Below are positions 33,829-42,880 of a DNA stretch of 64,000 nt, one piece after another. The position numbers and the translations under genes are program-made. The stretch is taken from the NCBI GenBank assembly GCA_016721245.1, contig JADKIQ010000004.1:124001-188000 (forward strand), read 5' to 3'. Within the stretch, counting starts at the first letter, position 1; every line of letters begins with the position of its first letter. Source of the DNA: Sphingobacteriales bacterium (GTDB lineage Bacteria > Bacteroidota > Bacteroidia > Chitinophagales > JADIYW01). The notes under the pieces were generated by a model. The model worked only from the letters and a program-made list of their open reading frames with translations. It was not told the origin of the DNA and made no database searches.

Positions 33829-34371
33829 ATGCAATTTTATATTAAAATATTTATTCTCTATTTAGTCTTAATGCTAATTAGTAAAAGCTCATTTTGTCAG
33901 TATAGAGTAGATGGCGAAAGCTATTATAAACAGAATTTGATTGATAAAAATGGTAAAAAACAAGGATTTTGGAGAGAGGTTTATAAAACTGATTTTCATG
34001 GTATCCATTTTATTGAATCTTATATTTGTGAAGGATACTATTATAATGATTTTAAAGATGGAGAATGGTTGTATTATGATAAGAATGGTTTTTTATCCTA
34101 CAAAGAATATTATTATAATGACACCACATATCTTCAAACAAAATTCTATAGTAATAACCAGATAAAATCAACTGGGGTAATTGAAATAAAAGTAACGAAT
34201 GATTTTGATACAATTATTGTTACAGATCCATTGAATGGCAATCAGAGTGAAGAAATTAGAAGGTTATTAAATTATGTGCACATAGGAAATTGGAAATATT
34301 ACCACAAAGACGGAACGGAAGCGAAAAAAGAAGAATTTGATGAAAATGGTGAATTAATAGAGAAAAAATGA
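33829..34371 (+). CDS. Secreted MORN-like repeat protein
   Basis: About 180 residues with an N-terminal hydrophobic signal (FYIKIFILYLVLMLISKSSFC, mature from about residue 24). It has several MORN/YwqK-like elements of the form G-x-W-x-x-Y-x-x-x-G: KNGKKQGFWREVYK, YNDFKDGEWLYYDKNG and IGNWKYYHKDGTEAKKEEFDENG. Such modules are common in Bacteroidota secreted proteins and in so-called YwqK antitoxins, but nothing toxin-like is next to it. I start it at ATG 33829; a TTG three codons earlier is possible. Its stop overlaps the next start (ATGA), so they are co-translated. Confidence 0.7.
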   Translation: MQFYIKIFILYLVLMLISKSSFCQYRVDGESYYKQNLIDKNGKKQGFWREVYKTDFHGIHFIESYICEGYYYNDFKDGEWLYYDKNGFLSYKEYYYNDTTYLQTKFYSNNQIKSTGVIEIKVTNDFDTIIVTDPLNGNQSEEIRRLLNYVHIGNWKYYHKDGTEAKKEEFDENGELIEKK

Positions 34372-35309
34372 AAAAATCCATCTTCATACTGTTTCTTTTT
34401 CTACAAACCATATTGATTGCACAAAAGTCTGCATCTTATTTCAGGACGATAGAGTATTTTGACAGTGAGGACAGTACGAAGAATTACGCCATCATGTATC
34501 GTCCGAATGGTCCTGCGCACCGCTTACTGATATTGCTGCCCGGTATGGGCGAATCACCGCAAATGGCGGAAATAGAAACGGATATTCCCGAAATAGCCGC
34601 CGCCAATGGCATTTTCACCGCCATTTTATGCAATAATGAAGGAAGTGCGTCTTTTCAGATAGACGGAAATGCACAACATTATCTGGACAGTATCATTCCT
34701 ATATTGCTTTTTAAAAATAATATTCCCAACGACGCCTATTACCTCGGCGGATTTTCCACGGGAGGTTCAGGTGTTATCAAATACGTACAACATTGCAATG
34801 TATATGACATTATTCCCAAGCCAAGAGCAGTGTTTGCCATAGACCCGCCGCTGGATTTTGTACGTTTGTATAAGGTGTATGATAACTGGCTGAACGATAC
34901 CACTTCTTTTACCACGAATAAACCATTATACAAACTCATGCTGGGGGCAATGCGCCTGTTTTTCAGAGGAGATTTGAATACGGCATATGATAATTATGTC
35001 AAGCTATCTCCGTATTGTTTCGATGATAAAAATAAATTCGGAGTTCAGCTATTTTCTAGCATGCCTGTTAAAATTTATTGTGAACCTGATTTCAACTGGG
35101 CAATCAATGAAAAACACTGGAGTGCCTATGATTTAAATGTGCTGGATAATGTCAGTTTTGTGAATGAATTGCAGAAATATGGCAATAAACAGGCTCAAAT
35201 CGTACTGACACAGAATAAAGGCTTCCGAAAAATTCTTAAGTTTAAACACCCGCATTCCTGGTCGATTGCGGATGCCGCCGAAACCGTGAAATGGCTGAAA
35301 CAGTATTGA
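34368..35309 (+). CDS. Secreted alpha/beta-hydrolase-like protein
   Basis: A 313-residue exported protein (signal peptide MKKSIFILFLFLQTILIAQ). Its core looks like an alpha/beta hydrolase: LLILLPGMGESPQ with an oxyanion-type loop, YYLGGFSTGGSGV with a candidate nucleophile S130 in G-x-S-x-G, an aspartate in FAIDPPLDFV and a late histidine in KHPHSW as the possible third member. Its N-terminal strand reads RTIEYFDSEDSTKNYAIMYRP. It may be a secreted esterase. Overlaps the MORN-like gene by four bases. No close family is recognised. Confidence 0.65.
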   Translation: MKKSIFILFLFLQTILIAQKSASYFRTIEYFDSEDSTKNYAIMYRPNGPAHRLLILLPGMGESPQMAEIETDIPEIAAANGIFTAILCNNEGSASFQIDGNAQHYLDSIIPILLFKNNIPNDAYYLGGFSTGGSGVIKYVQHCNVYDIIPKPRAVFAIDPPLDFVRLYKVYDNWLNDTTSFTTNKPLYKLMLGAMRLFFRGDLNTAYDNYVKLSPYCFDDKNKFGVQLFSSMPVKIYCEPDFNWAINEKHWSAYDLNVLDNVSFVNELQKYGNKQAQIVLTQNKGFRKILKFKHPHSWSIADAAETVKWLKQY

Positions 35310-35354
35310 TTTAATTGTCCGGTAAAATCTGAATTTGTACCTTCGTAAACTCAA

Positions 35355-36671
35355 ATGAAGACAAAATCACATACAAAAGATAAATACAACGTTATCACTT
35401 TAGGTTGTTCCAAAAATTTAGTAGATTCTGAAGTGTTGGTATCACAGTTAAAACATAATGATTTTGATGTGGAACATCAGTCGGAAAAGAAGGATGCGAA
35501 CATTATTATTGTCAATACCTGCGGTTTTATAGACAGAGCCAAGGAAGAATCCATCAACACTATTTTATCGTATGCCAAGCAAAAAGAAAAAGGAAAGATA
35601 GATAAATTGTATGTTACCGGTTGTTTGTCGCAGCGCTATAAAGACGATTTGGAGGTAGAAATTCCGCAGGTAGATGCGTATTTCGGAACATTGGAATTAC
35701 CGCAACTACTGAAAAAACTCGATGCGGATTATAAACATGAACTGATTGGTGAACGCTATCTAACAACACCGCAGCATTACGCCTACCTAAAAATATCGGA
35801 AGGTTGTAACCGTACCTGTACATTCTGCGCCATTCCGTTGATGCGCGGCAAACACGTTTCCAAAAGTATTGAAGAGATTGTGGCCGAAGCTAAAAATTTG
35901 GCAAAGCAGGGCGTTAAGGAAATCATGCTGATTGCACAGGAATTGACGTATTACGGACTGGATATTTACAAAGAACGCGCCTTATCAAAATTGCTGTATC
36001 AACTAAATGAAGTGGAAGGTATTGAGTGGATTCGTTTGCATTACGCGTATCCGAGTAAATTTCCGCTGGATATTTTAGATGCGATAAAAGATTGTGATAA
36101 AGTGTGCAATTATCTGGATTTGCCTTTGCAGCACGCCAACAATAATATCCTGAAGCGTATGCAGCGCCAGATTACACAGGAAGAGACACGCGAACTGATA
36201 CAGCAGATACGCGCTAAGGTGCCGGATATTGCTATCAGAACGACAATGTTAGTGGGTTTTCCGGGTGAAACGGAAGAAGATTTTCAGGACATGTGTGATT
36301 TTGTGCAGGAAATGGAATTTGAACGTTTGGGCGTATTTCAGTATTCTCATGAAGATGATACTGCTGCCTTTGAACTGGAAGACGATGTGGATACGGATAC
36401 CAAAGAGGAGCGTGCCAGCCGCCTGATGCAAATTCAACAGGAAATCTCTTTTCAGAAGAATGAAGAAAAAATAGGGAAGACGTTCAAAGTATTAATCGAT
36501 AGAAAAGAAGGCGGCTATTTTGTAGGCCGTACCGAATACGATTCTCCGGAAGTGGATAACGAAGTGTTGATTGACGCTAAAAAATATTTCTGCAGAATCG
36601 GTGATTTTTGCACGGTAAAAATTAATGACGCGACAGACTTTGATTTGTATGCAGAAGTAATAAATAATTAG
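35355..36671 (+). CDS. rimO: Ribosomal protein uS12 methylthiotransferase RimO
   Basis: A 438-residue radical-SAM enzyme that adds a methylthio group to an aspartate of S12. The N-terminal UPF0004 cluster domain starts VITLGCSKNLVDSEVL and continues to VNTCGFI and VTGCLSQRY (three cysteines). The radical-SAM cluster is SEGCNRTCTFCAIP (about residue 150), and a C-terminal TRAM domain ends in INDATDFDLYAEV. RimO rather than MiaB is indicated by the GCSKN start and overall length. The 5' leader contains TGAATTTG, a near -7 box. Confidence 0.95.
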   Translation: MKTKSHTKDKYNVITLGCSKNLVDSEVLVSQLKHNDFDVEHQSEKKDANIIIVNTCGFIDRAKEESINTILSYAKQKEKGKIDKLYVTGCLSQRYKDDLEVEIPQVDAYFGTLELPQLLKKLDADYKHELIGERYLTTPQHYAYLKISEGCNRTCTFCAIPLMRGKHVSKSIEEIVAEAKNLAKQGVKEIMLIAQELTYYGLDIYKERALSKLLYQLNEVEGIEWIRLHYAYPSKFPLDILDAIKDCDKVCNYLDLPLQHANNNILKRMQRQITQEETRELIQQIRAKVPDIAIRTTMLVGFPGETEEDFQDMCDFVQEMEFERLGVFQYSHEDDTAAFELEDDVDTDTKEERASRLMQIQQEISFQKNEEKIGKTFKVLIDRKEGGYFVGRTEYDSPEVDNEVLIDAKKYFCRIGDFCTVKINDATDFDLYAEVINN

Positions 36672-36699
36672 CGACAGGCTAATTAGCTAACTTTAATTT

Positions 36700-38289
36700 A
36701 TGGATATTCAAAACATTCCTTTCTCACAAACTCAGCTTTTCTCCAAGCTTATACTGGATTATATTTCTCAACATGAAAATGTAAAATCATTTTATAATTA
36801 TGAAATAAATATTGATGCTGTAGAAAAGATTATTACAGATAAGCAGAAAGAAATTATAGATAGAAAGGCTTTAGTCGAAACGATCAGAAACCAATACGCT
36901 GATCTTGAAATTTCTGCTTACGTTTCTGAAAATATAACTTCGCTTGAAAACCCGAATACCTTTTGTATCGTTACTGCACATCAGTTGAATATTTTCGGGG
37001 GACCACTCTACTATATTTATAAAATTGCGCAAACGATTTCTACCTGCAAACATTTAAAGGAAAAATACCCTAACTACAATTTTGTTCCCGTATACTGGAT
37101 GGGCAGTGAGGATCACGATTTTGAAGAAATCAATCATATTTATCTGTACAATAAAAAGATTGAATGGACCGATAAACAAGGCGGTGCGACGGGAGAATAT
37201 TCTACACAAAGTATTTCACCTTTAATAGAAGAACTAAAAACTATTTTAGGTGAAAGTGAATATTCCAATCAATTAATCGATATTTTTCAAAATGCATATG
37301 TAAAACCTACACTAACAGCGGCAACAAGATATTTAGTCAATACCTTATTCGGTTCTTATGGTTTAGTAATTGTGGATGGAAACGACAGAGCATTTAAACA
37401 ACAGTATGCTGATGTAATGAAAGACGAACTGCTGAATGGAAATTCCTTTAAATTGGTTACACAACAATTAACTGAATTAGATGCAAAAGGGTATAAGCAA
37501 CAAGCCTTTCCACGAGAAATTAATTTATTTTATTTAAGTGAAAATTCCCGTGAAAGAATCGTAAAAGAAAATTCAGAATTCAGAATTCAGAATTCAGAAT
37601 TCAAATTTACGGAAAGTGAAATTTTATCAGAACTGGAAAATCATCCGGAACGTTTTTCTCCCAACGTAATTTTACGTCCGTTATTTCAGCAGAAGATTTT
37701 GCCGTCACTTGCATATATTGGCGGTGCCGGTGAATTGAGCTACTGGCTGCAACTGAAACCGGTATTTGATTTTTACAAGGTGAATTTTCCGCAGTTGTTA
37801 TTGCGAAATTCTGCTTTACTTGTGACTACAGCAAATGCTAAAAAAGCAGAAAAAATAGGATTGGAGATACAGGATTTTTTTAAAGAAACGGAAGACTTAA
37901 AGAAAGAGTTCATTGCAAATAATACAGATGAAGATATCGATGTTTCTGTTTTTAAAAGTGAATTGGAAAATACGTTTGCAAAACTACAGGAACTGGCAAA
38001 AAATATAGATGCAAGTCTGGTAAATGCGGTAGGTGCCGAGCTGCAAAAGTCTTTGCAAAGTGTGGACAGTATTCAGAAGCGTCTTATGAAATCGTTGAAA
38101 CAAAAAAATGAAACCGAACTGAATCAGATAGAAAAAATTAAAACGCAGTTGTTTCCTAATAATTCATTGCAGGAACGCGTAGAGAACTTTTCAGCATATT
38201 ACGCAAAGTATGGCTCTGTCTTTATTGAGGATTTAATCGATGCGTTTGATGTCTATCATAAACAACTTTTGATAATTCAGCTTTCTTAA
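36700..38289 (+). CDS. bshC: Bacillithiol biosynthesis cysteine-adding enzyme BshC
   Basis: A 529-residue protein for the last step of bacillithiol synthesis (cysteine added to GlcN-malate). Family blocks: FCIVTAHQLNIFGGPLYYIYK (about 85-105), VYWMGSEDHDFEEI (about 131-144) and LPSLAYIGGAGELSYWLQLK in the middle, then a long C-terminal coiled coil (about 385-490). Oddity: near residue 290 the DNA has five tandem copies of a heptamer (attcaga, last one attcaaa), coding ENSEFRIQNSEFKF. The start is 28 bases after rimO, so the genes are probably co-transcribed. Confidence 0.92.
   Translation: MDIQNIPFSQTQLFSKLILDYISQHENVKSFYNYEINIDAVEKIITDKQKEIIDRKALVETIRNQYADLEISAYVSENITSLENPNTFCIVTAHQLNIFGGPLYYIYKIAQTISTCKHLKEKYPNYNFVPVYWMGSEDHDFEEINHIYLYNKKIEWTDKQGGATGEYSTQSISPLIEELKTILGESEYSNQLIDIFQNAYVKPTLTAATRYLVNTLFGSYGLVIVDGNDRAFKQQYADVMKDELLNGNSFKLVTQQLTELDAKGYKQQAFPREINLFYLSENSRERIVKENSEFRIQNSEFKFTESEILSELENHPERFSPNVILRPLFQQKILPSLAYIGGAGELSYWLQLKPVFDFYKVNFPQLLLRNSALLVTTANAKKAEKIGLEIQDFFKETEDLKKEFIANNTDEDIDVSVFKSELENTFAKLQELAKNIDASLVNAVGAELQKSLQSVDSIQKRLMKSLKQKNETELNQIEKIKTQLFPNNSLQERVENFSAYYAKYGSVFIEDLIDAFDVYHKQLLIIQLS
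37571..37605 (+). repeat. Heptanucleotide tandem repeat inside bshC
   Basis: Five near-exact copies of ATTCAGA (the last is ATTCAAA) within the bshC coding region. A unit of seven shifts the reading frame, so gain or loss of a copy would break the gene unless three units change together. Confidence 0.85.
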
Positions 38290-38335
38290 CAATCCATTTT
38301 CAAATATTCGGTATGTTTTTTGCGTTGTGCTTATT

Positions 38336-38890
38336 ATGAAAAAAATCTTGCTTTTCATATCGTCTGTCATAACTCTTGTTTCTGCATTTGCCTTACCACC
38401 TGCAGGAGATGAAGGATATAAAACGTTTTTTACCTGGACAGCCAACAGAAGTTTGAAGTGGGCTGATTTTCAGGGTACTCCAATTGATTATTCTTCAGAA
38501 GTGGCTATGACGGCTTCTTCCGTCGAGTTTTCCTATTATACCAAAGGAAATCAGATTGACTGGGTCGTTACTGCAAAATATTTTCCGAAACTATCCTGGA
38601 GTAAAAAGAAACTCCAATCCGACTATATTTTAAAACACGAACAGCTCCATTTCGATATCACGGAATTATATGCACGATTATTTCGTAAACGTCTGGCAGA
38701 GAATGTACATTCTGCCAAAGATATTGCAAAACTGAAAGTAATCAGTAAAGATATAATGAAAGAATGGGCAAATGAGGAAAATGATTACGACAGAGAAACG
38801 AAACACAGTACAGATGTGAAACAACAAACCGCCTGGAATTTAAGTATTCAGCAACGTCTCGATGAATTGAAAGATTTTGCCAGTAAATAA
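38336..38890 (+). CDS. Secreted DUF922-like protein with a HExxH metallopeptidase motif
   Basis: About 184 residues with a signal peptide (MKKILLFISSVITLVSAFA). The core matches DUF922: FTWTANRSLKWADFQG and then a helix KHEQLHFDITELYARLFRKRL with the zinc-peptidase motif H101-E102-x2-H105. The family is thought to be secreted zinc proteases; activity has not been shown to my knowledge. I take ATG at 38336; a GTG three codons upstream is possible. It follows bshC by 46 bases and meets the convergent mqnD head-on, with one base between the stops. Confidence 0.75.
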   Translation: MKKILLFISSVITLVSAFALPPAGDEGYKTFFTWTANRSLKWADFQGTPIDYSSEVAMTASSVEFSYYTKGNQIDWVVTAKYFPKLSWSKKKLQSDYILKHEQLHFDITELYARLFRKRLAENVHSAKDIAKLKVISKDIMKEWANEENDYDRETKHSTDVKQQTAWNLSIQQRLDELKDFASK

Positions 38891-38891
38891 G

Positions 38892-39725
38892 TTATTCTAC
38901 AAATATCGACTTATTTAATTCTGGTATGATTTTATGTTCCTGAGCGATTTTATACAAGGTATTCACTGCATATTCTCCATCAAACCCTAATTCAACGCTG
39001 TATTTATTCACGTACAAATTGATATGCTGCCTGCAAACATCTTCACTCATTTCCTGAGAATGCTCAGCTACAAATGATTTAGAGGAATCAGGATTGGCAA
39101 AAGCAAATTCGATACTTCGTTTAATAATACGTTCCACACTTTTTTGAATTTCCGCATCGAAACTTCGTTTGATAGCGATGCCACCCAAAGGGATGGGCAC
39201 TTTATAGGTTTGTTCCCAGTATTCACCTAAATCGATGATTTTCTTTAAGCCTTTCTGTTCATAGGTAAAACGGTTTTCATGTATAATGACGCCAGTATCA
39301 AATGTATCGTCAAGCACCTTATTTTCTATTTCTGAAAATATAATAAATGATTTGTTTTTTGCGTTCGGGTATTTTAGTGAAAACAGTAAGTTAGCCGTGG
39401 TGAATTTTCCTGGAATACAAATGGTGCTATTGTTAAGGGATTCTTCAGTCAATACTTCTTTACTGATTAGTAAGGGGCCACAGTTATTGCCCAAAGCACT
39501 GCCGGAGCGCATCAGTGTATAACAATCAGACGCATAGGAAAATGCATGGTAGCTCAGTTTGGTGATATCGTATTGCTGCTGAAATGCCGCCTGATTCAGT
39601 TGTTCCACATCGGCAAAGACCAGTTTGAAATCCAGTCCTTCCGTATCAATCTTTTTATGCAGCAGGGCATCAAAGATGAAGGTGTCGTTCGGACAAGGTG
39701 AAATAGCGAGTGTAAGCGGTTGCAT
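38892..39725 (-). CDS. mqnD: 1,4-dihydroxy-6-naphthoate synthase
   Basis: A 277-residue periplasmic-binding-protein-fold enzyme of the futalosine route to menaquinone (MqnD), acting on cyclic dehypoxanthine futalosine to give 1,4-dihydroxy-6-naphthoate. Family blocks: LAISPCPNDTFIFDALLH at the N-terminus, ITKLSYHAFSYASDCYTLMRSGSALG, and IHENRFTYEQKGLKKIIDLGEYWE mid-protein. Length matches known MqnD proteins. The futalosine hydrolase gene of the same pathway is 2.4 kb away; two glycosyltransferase genes separate them. Confidence 0.93.
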   Translation of the reverse strand: MQPLTLAISPCPNDTFIFDALLHKKIDTEGLDFKLVFADVEQLNQAAFQQQYDITKLSYHAFSYASDCYTLMRSGSALGNNCGPLLISKEVLTEESLNNSTICIPGKFTTANLLFSLKYPNAKNKSFIIFSEIENKVLDDTFDTGVIIHENRFTYEQKGLKKIIDLGEYWEQTYKVPIPLGGIAIKRSFDAEIQKSVERIIKRSIEFAFANPDSSKSFVAEHSQEMSEDVCRQHINLYVNKYSVELGFDGEYAVNTLYKIAQEHKIIPELNKSIFVE

Positions 39726-39761
39726 CGTGTAAATATAGATTGAAAATGTTATTTTTGATAA

Positions 39762-41138
39762 GTGAACCTGCTGAAAAATAACAACATTTATTTGCTTGCC
39801 ATAGTTCTTGCCATTCTGTTAAATATATTTTCCTGGCATTTACCTTTTTTCTGGGATACCATTCTGACGTCTACCATCACCCAGCATTTTTATGATTATG
39901 GTTTTCACGATTTTATTACACCAGCACAATTTGATGCCGGACATCCTCCGTTATTTTACATATATGTAACTGCATTTTATCATCTTTTTGGTAAAAATTT
40001 AATGGCAGCCCATTTATCCATGTTGCCATTCACGATATTAGGAATTGTATCATTTATCAGTCTGCTGCAACATTTTTCTTTTTCCAAAACACAGCAGATA
40101 ATGGGTGTGGTGTTGTTCTTTACCATTCCTGCAGTTATTACACAAAACACGCTGGTAAGTTATGATGCCGTGCTGCTGAGTTTATATTTAGCTGCTTTGG
40201 TTTCTTATTTTAATAAAAATAAAATACTATTCGTTTTTCTTATACTTGGAATAGTTGGGATTTCGCTTCGTGGTTTATTTTGTGTCGCTTCATTGTCTGT
40301 AACAATATTCTTTTTAGAAAATAAGCAGTTTAAAACTTGGTTTAAATGGAATATATTGTTTGTACCTGCAATTGCTATTGTATTCGCTTGGTATATAAAC
40401 CACTTCACACATACAGGCTGGTTGTTTGCTACAAAAGCGGAAGGCTGGAGTGAGCAGCGGGGATTGGCAGATGCTATGGGTTTATTAAAAAACGGATTTT
40501 CCATTGCACGTTGTTTCTTTGATTTGGGAATACTTATTCTTACTTCCCTGAGTTTATTTTATGTCATTCAAAAAAGAAAACTGGATAAGTATACCTTACT
40601 TTGGCTGATTCCGGCAATTATATTTTTAGTTGCATTTTTACCATTCACCAATCCCATCAACCATCGTTATTTTTTAATAGTGTATTTAATGATGTTGTTT
40701 CCTGTATTACAGTTTTTATCAGAAAGAAAAAGAATATACTCTATTCTTACAATACTTATCTTGCTGCTGGGACATTTTCAAATCTATCCTGTACCTATAT
40801 CCAATGGATGGGATTGCACGCTGGCGCATGTATCCTATTTTAAATGCAGGGAAAAAACTAATTTCCTGCTTGAATATCACACAAGATTTATAAATAAGAG
40901 TATAGGCACAGTTTTTCCTATGAATACAAGTTTATATCAGACAGATATGATGAATGATTCGGTAAGAATATTAAATATAAACGGTAAATTAATAGACTCA
41001 CTTCAATATATTGTATTTTCCAATGTTGCAAATGATTTTTCTGACGAACAAATCAGAGAATTAAAATCTTGGAGAGAATTATATAGTTTTAAATCTGGAT
41101 TTGCTAGAATGATTTTATATGAAAATCCTAAAAAATAA
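39762..41138 (+). CDS. ArnT/PMT-like membrane glycosyltransferase
   Basis: A 458-residue integral membrane protein with about nine to ten helices. It starts with a GTG. The first periplasmic loop carries the acidic catalytic region of GT-C enzymes (PFFWDTILTSTITQHFYDYGFHDFITPAQFDAGHPPLFY), which matches the 'D..H PPL' motif of PMT/ArnT families. Such enzymes transfer a sugar from a polyprenyl phosphate to lipid A, protein or another acceptor. The GT2 gene just after could make the polyprenyl-linked sugar. The acceptor is not known. Confidence 0.8.
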   Translation: MNLLKNNNIYLLAIVLAILLNIFSWHLPFFWDTILTSTITQHFYDYGFHDFITPAQFDAGHPPLFYIYVTAFYHLFGKNLMAAHLSMLPFTILGIVSFISLLQHFSFSKTQQIMGVVLFFTIPAVITQNTLVSYDAVLLSLYLAALVSYFNKNKILFVFLILGIVGISLRGLFCVASLSVTIFFLENKQFKTWFKWNILFVPAIAIVFAWYINHFTHTGWLFATKAEGWSEQRGLADAMGLLKNGFSIARCFFDLGILILTSLSLFYVIQKRKLDKYTLLWLIPAIIFLVAFLPFTNPINHRYFLIVYLMMLFPVLQFLSERKRIYSILTILILLLGHFQIYPVPISNGWDCTLAHVSYFKCREKTNFLLEYHTRFINKSIGTVFPMNTSLYQTDMMNDSVRILNINGKLIDSLQYIVFSNVANDFSDEQIRELKSWRELYSFKSGFARMILYENPKK

Positions 41139-41185
41139 CTCACAATAAATCGTAATTCATACATCGTAAATCGTAAATTAGCTTC

Positions 41186-42109
41186 GTGGATATTTCAGTG
41201 GTCATACCGGTTTTTAATGAAGAAAGTAACTTGCCAGTCTTATATGAAAGACTGGTAAATTCCGTTACTGCAATTAGCAATGATTACGAACTTATCTTTG
41301 TGAATGACGGAAGTAAAGATAATTCGCTGAATATCATTAAAGAACTTTCGCTAAAAAATGCACAGGTTAAGTATATCGATTTCAGCAAGAATTTCGGACA
41401 TCAGTTAGCGGTCTTTGCAGGACTGGAAAATGCCAAGGGAGATACTATTGTTATCATTGATGCCGATTTACAGGACCCACCTGAACTGATTAAGGAACTG
41501 TATAACAAAATGAAAGAGGGTTACGATGTTGTTTACGCCCAACGCGAACAAAGGGTAGGCGAATCCTGGCATAAATTAATGACGGCAAAATTATTCTATC
41601 GTTTTATCAATCGCTTGTCGGAAGTTTCCATTCCTTTAGACACCGGAGATTTTCGTATTATTTCTAAAAAGATTAATGATATTATTGTGTCTATGCCGGA
41701 ACGGAATAAGTTTTTACGCGGACAGATTGCCTGGGCTGGTTTTAATCAGACATTTGTATCATACAACAGAGAGGAACGATATGCCGGAAAAACTAACTAT
41801 TCCTATTCTAAAATGTTTTCGTTCGCATTTGATGGTATTACCGCTTTTTCAAACCTTCCGTTGAGATTAGCCACTTATCTAGGCTTTGCCGTATCCTTGA
41901 TATCTTTCTTCTTCATTCTTTATACCCTGTACCAAAAATATTTTAAACATGATGTAGTGCAAGGATGGTCATCTTTGATGGTCAGTATCTTGTTTATTGG
42001 AGGTGTCCAATTAATTTGCCTGGGGATTATCGGTGAATATCTGGGCAGAATTATGGATAATGTAAAACAGCGCCCCTTGTACATCGTGAGAGAAAGTAAT
42101 CTAAAGTAA
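41186..42109 (+). CDS. Polyprenyl-phosphate glycosyltransferase, family GT2
   Basis: A 307-residue enzyme with a GTG start. The GT-A domain begins DISVVIPVFNEESNLPVLYERL, contains IIDADLQDPPE (metal-binding DxD) and DTGDFRIISKKI, and is followed by two C-terminal membrane helices (about 230-290). This is the layout of GtrB/ArnC/DPM1-type enzymes that charge undecaprenyl or dolichyl phosphate with a sugar. It follows the ArnT-like gene after 47 bases and likely supplies its donor. Its stop overlaps the convergent futalosine hydrolase by nine bases. Confidence 0.88.
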   Translation: MDISVVIPVFNEESNLPVLYERLVNSVTAISNDYELIFVNDGSKDNSLNIIKELSLKNAQVKYIDFSKNFGHQLAVFAGLENAKGDTIVIIDADLQDPPELIKELYNKMKEGYDVVYAQREQRVGESWHKLMTAKLFYRFINRLSEVSIPLDTGDFRIISKKINDIIVSMPERNKFLRGQIAWAGFNQTFVSYNREERYAGKTNYSYSKMFSFAFDGITAFSNLPLRLATYLGFAVSLISFFFILYTLYQKYFKHDVVQGWSSLMVSILFIGGVQLICLGIIGEYLGRIMDNVKQRPLYIVRESNLK

Positions 42110-42778
42110 TTTCAATATTGCATTATTCAGATTTACTACAGCGTCTTTAATATTCCAGTTATCTTTATTTCTTCTCTCAACATAATTAGAAATGGAACGA
42201 ATCTCAATTCCAGGCTTATTAATTAATTTCAATACATAATAAAATGCCAGTCCTTCCATATTTTCTGTATCGGCATTATATTTCTCCTGAATGATTTTTA
42301 TCGTTTTCTCGTTTCCGTGTACCTTATTCACCGTTATAGATGTAGCCTTTGGTAGGTTTATTTTGGTATGAAATGCTGACAATACCGGTTCGCATAATCC
42401 ATACTGGAAAGCATCTTCTTTGGTGTCAATAAAGCCTAAATCAAAAAAATCCTGGAATTCTTCGTCGTTTTCTACGCCAAAATCACCATAGGTTTCGGAT
42501 ATAATTTGCACCACTTCGCCAATCTGTAAATTCCGGTTAAATGCACCGCAAATTCCTGCATCTATATAAAAATCACGATTATATTGCTGCGAATACAAGG
42601 CCAAATGTGCAGCTGTGTTCATCATACCCATTCCGGTAATTAAAAAATGTAATTCTTCACCCGCAACATATAAACCTGCAAAATCTGCAGATTTTGGCTG
42701 AAAATGATCAAATAGAGGCTTTAATTCGAGTTTAGTGGCGGCTATAATAGTGATTTTTTGATTTAAGATTTCAGACAT
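42101..42778 (-). CDS. mqnB: Futalosine hydrolase
   Basis: A 225-residue nucleosidase of the MTAN/purine-phosphorylase fold that removes hypoxanthine from futalosine in menaquinone synthesis. The N-terminal IIAATKLELKPL strand, the ITGMGMMNTAAHL loop, FYIDAGICGAFN and the C-terminal NMEGLAFYYV, plus a late catalytic aspartate-bearing segment, fit MqnB rather than MTAN. mqnD lies 2.4 kb away. On the minus strand, TATATTTG (42808-42815 complement) would be its -7 box. Confidence 0.9.
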   Translation of the reverse strand: MSEILNQKITIIAATKLELKPLFDHFQPKSADFAGLYVAGEELHFLITGMGMMNTAAHLALYSQQYNRDFYIDAGICGAFNRNLQIGEVVQIISETYGDFGVENDEEFQDFFDLGFIDTKEDAFQYGLCEPVLSAFHTKINLPKATSITVNKVHGNEKTIKIIQEKYNADTENMEGLAFYYVLKLINKPGIEIRSISNYVERRNKDNWNIKDAVVNLNNAILKLL

Positions 42779-42807
42779 AAGAATTCAGATTTTCCATCAA
42801 GTAAATA

Positions 42808-42815
42808 CAAATATA
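42808..42815 (-). promoter_or_regulatory. Candidate -7 box for mqnB
   Basis: On the minus strand this reads TATATTTG, a perfect TAnnTTTG, 29 bases before the mqnB start. No -33 TTG is seen. Confidence 0.4.
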
Positions 42816-42837
42816 GATGTTTAATTAAAAAATAACT

Positions 42838-42861
42838 TCTCAAATCTCAAATCTCAAATCT
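42838..42861. repeat. Short heptamer repeat upstream of the pterin synthase gene
   Basis: About three copies of tctcaaa in tandem (ttctcaaatctcaaatctcaaatc) between the divergent mqnB and the pterin synthase gene. Confidence 0.6.
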
Positions 42862-42868
42862 TAATTCT

Positions 42869-42876
42869 TAAATTTG
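42869..42876 (+). promoter_or_regulatory. -7 box that would start transcription at the pterin synthase start codon
   Basis: TAAATTTG (perfect TAnnTTTG) ends four bases before the GTG start at 42881. By comparison with ffs, transcription would begin within one base of the start codon, giving a leaderless mRNA. Confidence 0.45.
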
Positions 42877-42880
42877 TACT

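Noticed and set aside
33829..34371. Toxin-antitoxin pair (YwqK-like antitoxin)
   Set aside because: The protein has a signal peptide and the partner gene is a secreted hydrolase-like protein; no toxin-like gene is adjacent.
37571..37605. CRISPR-like array
   Set aside because: Units of seven bases with no spacers; a simple tandem repeat inside bshC.
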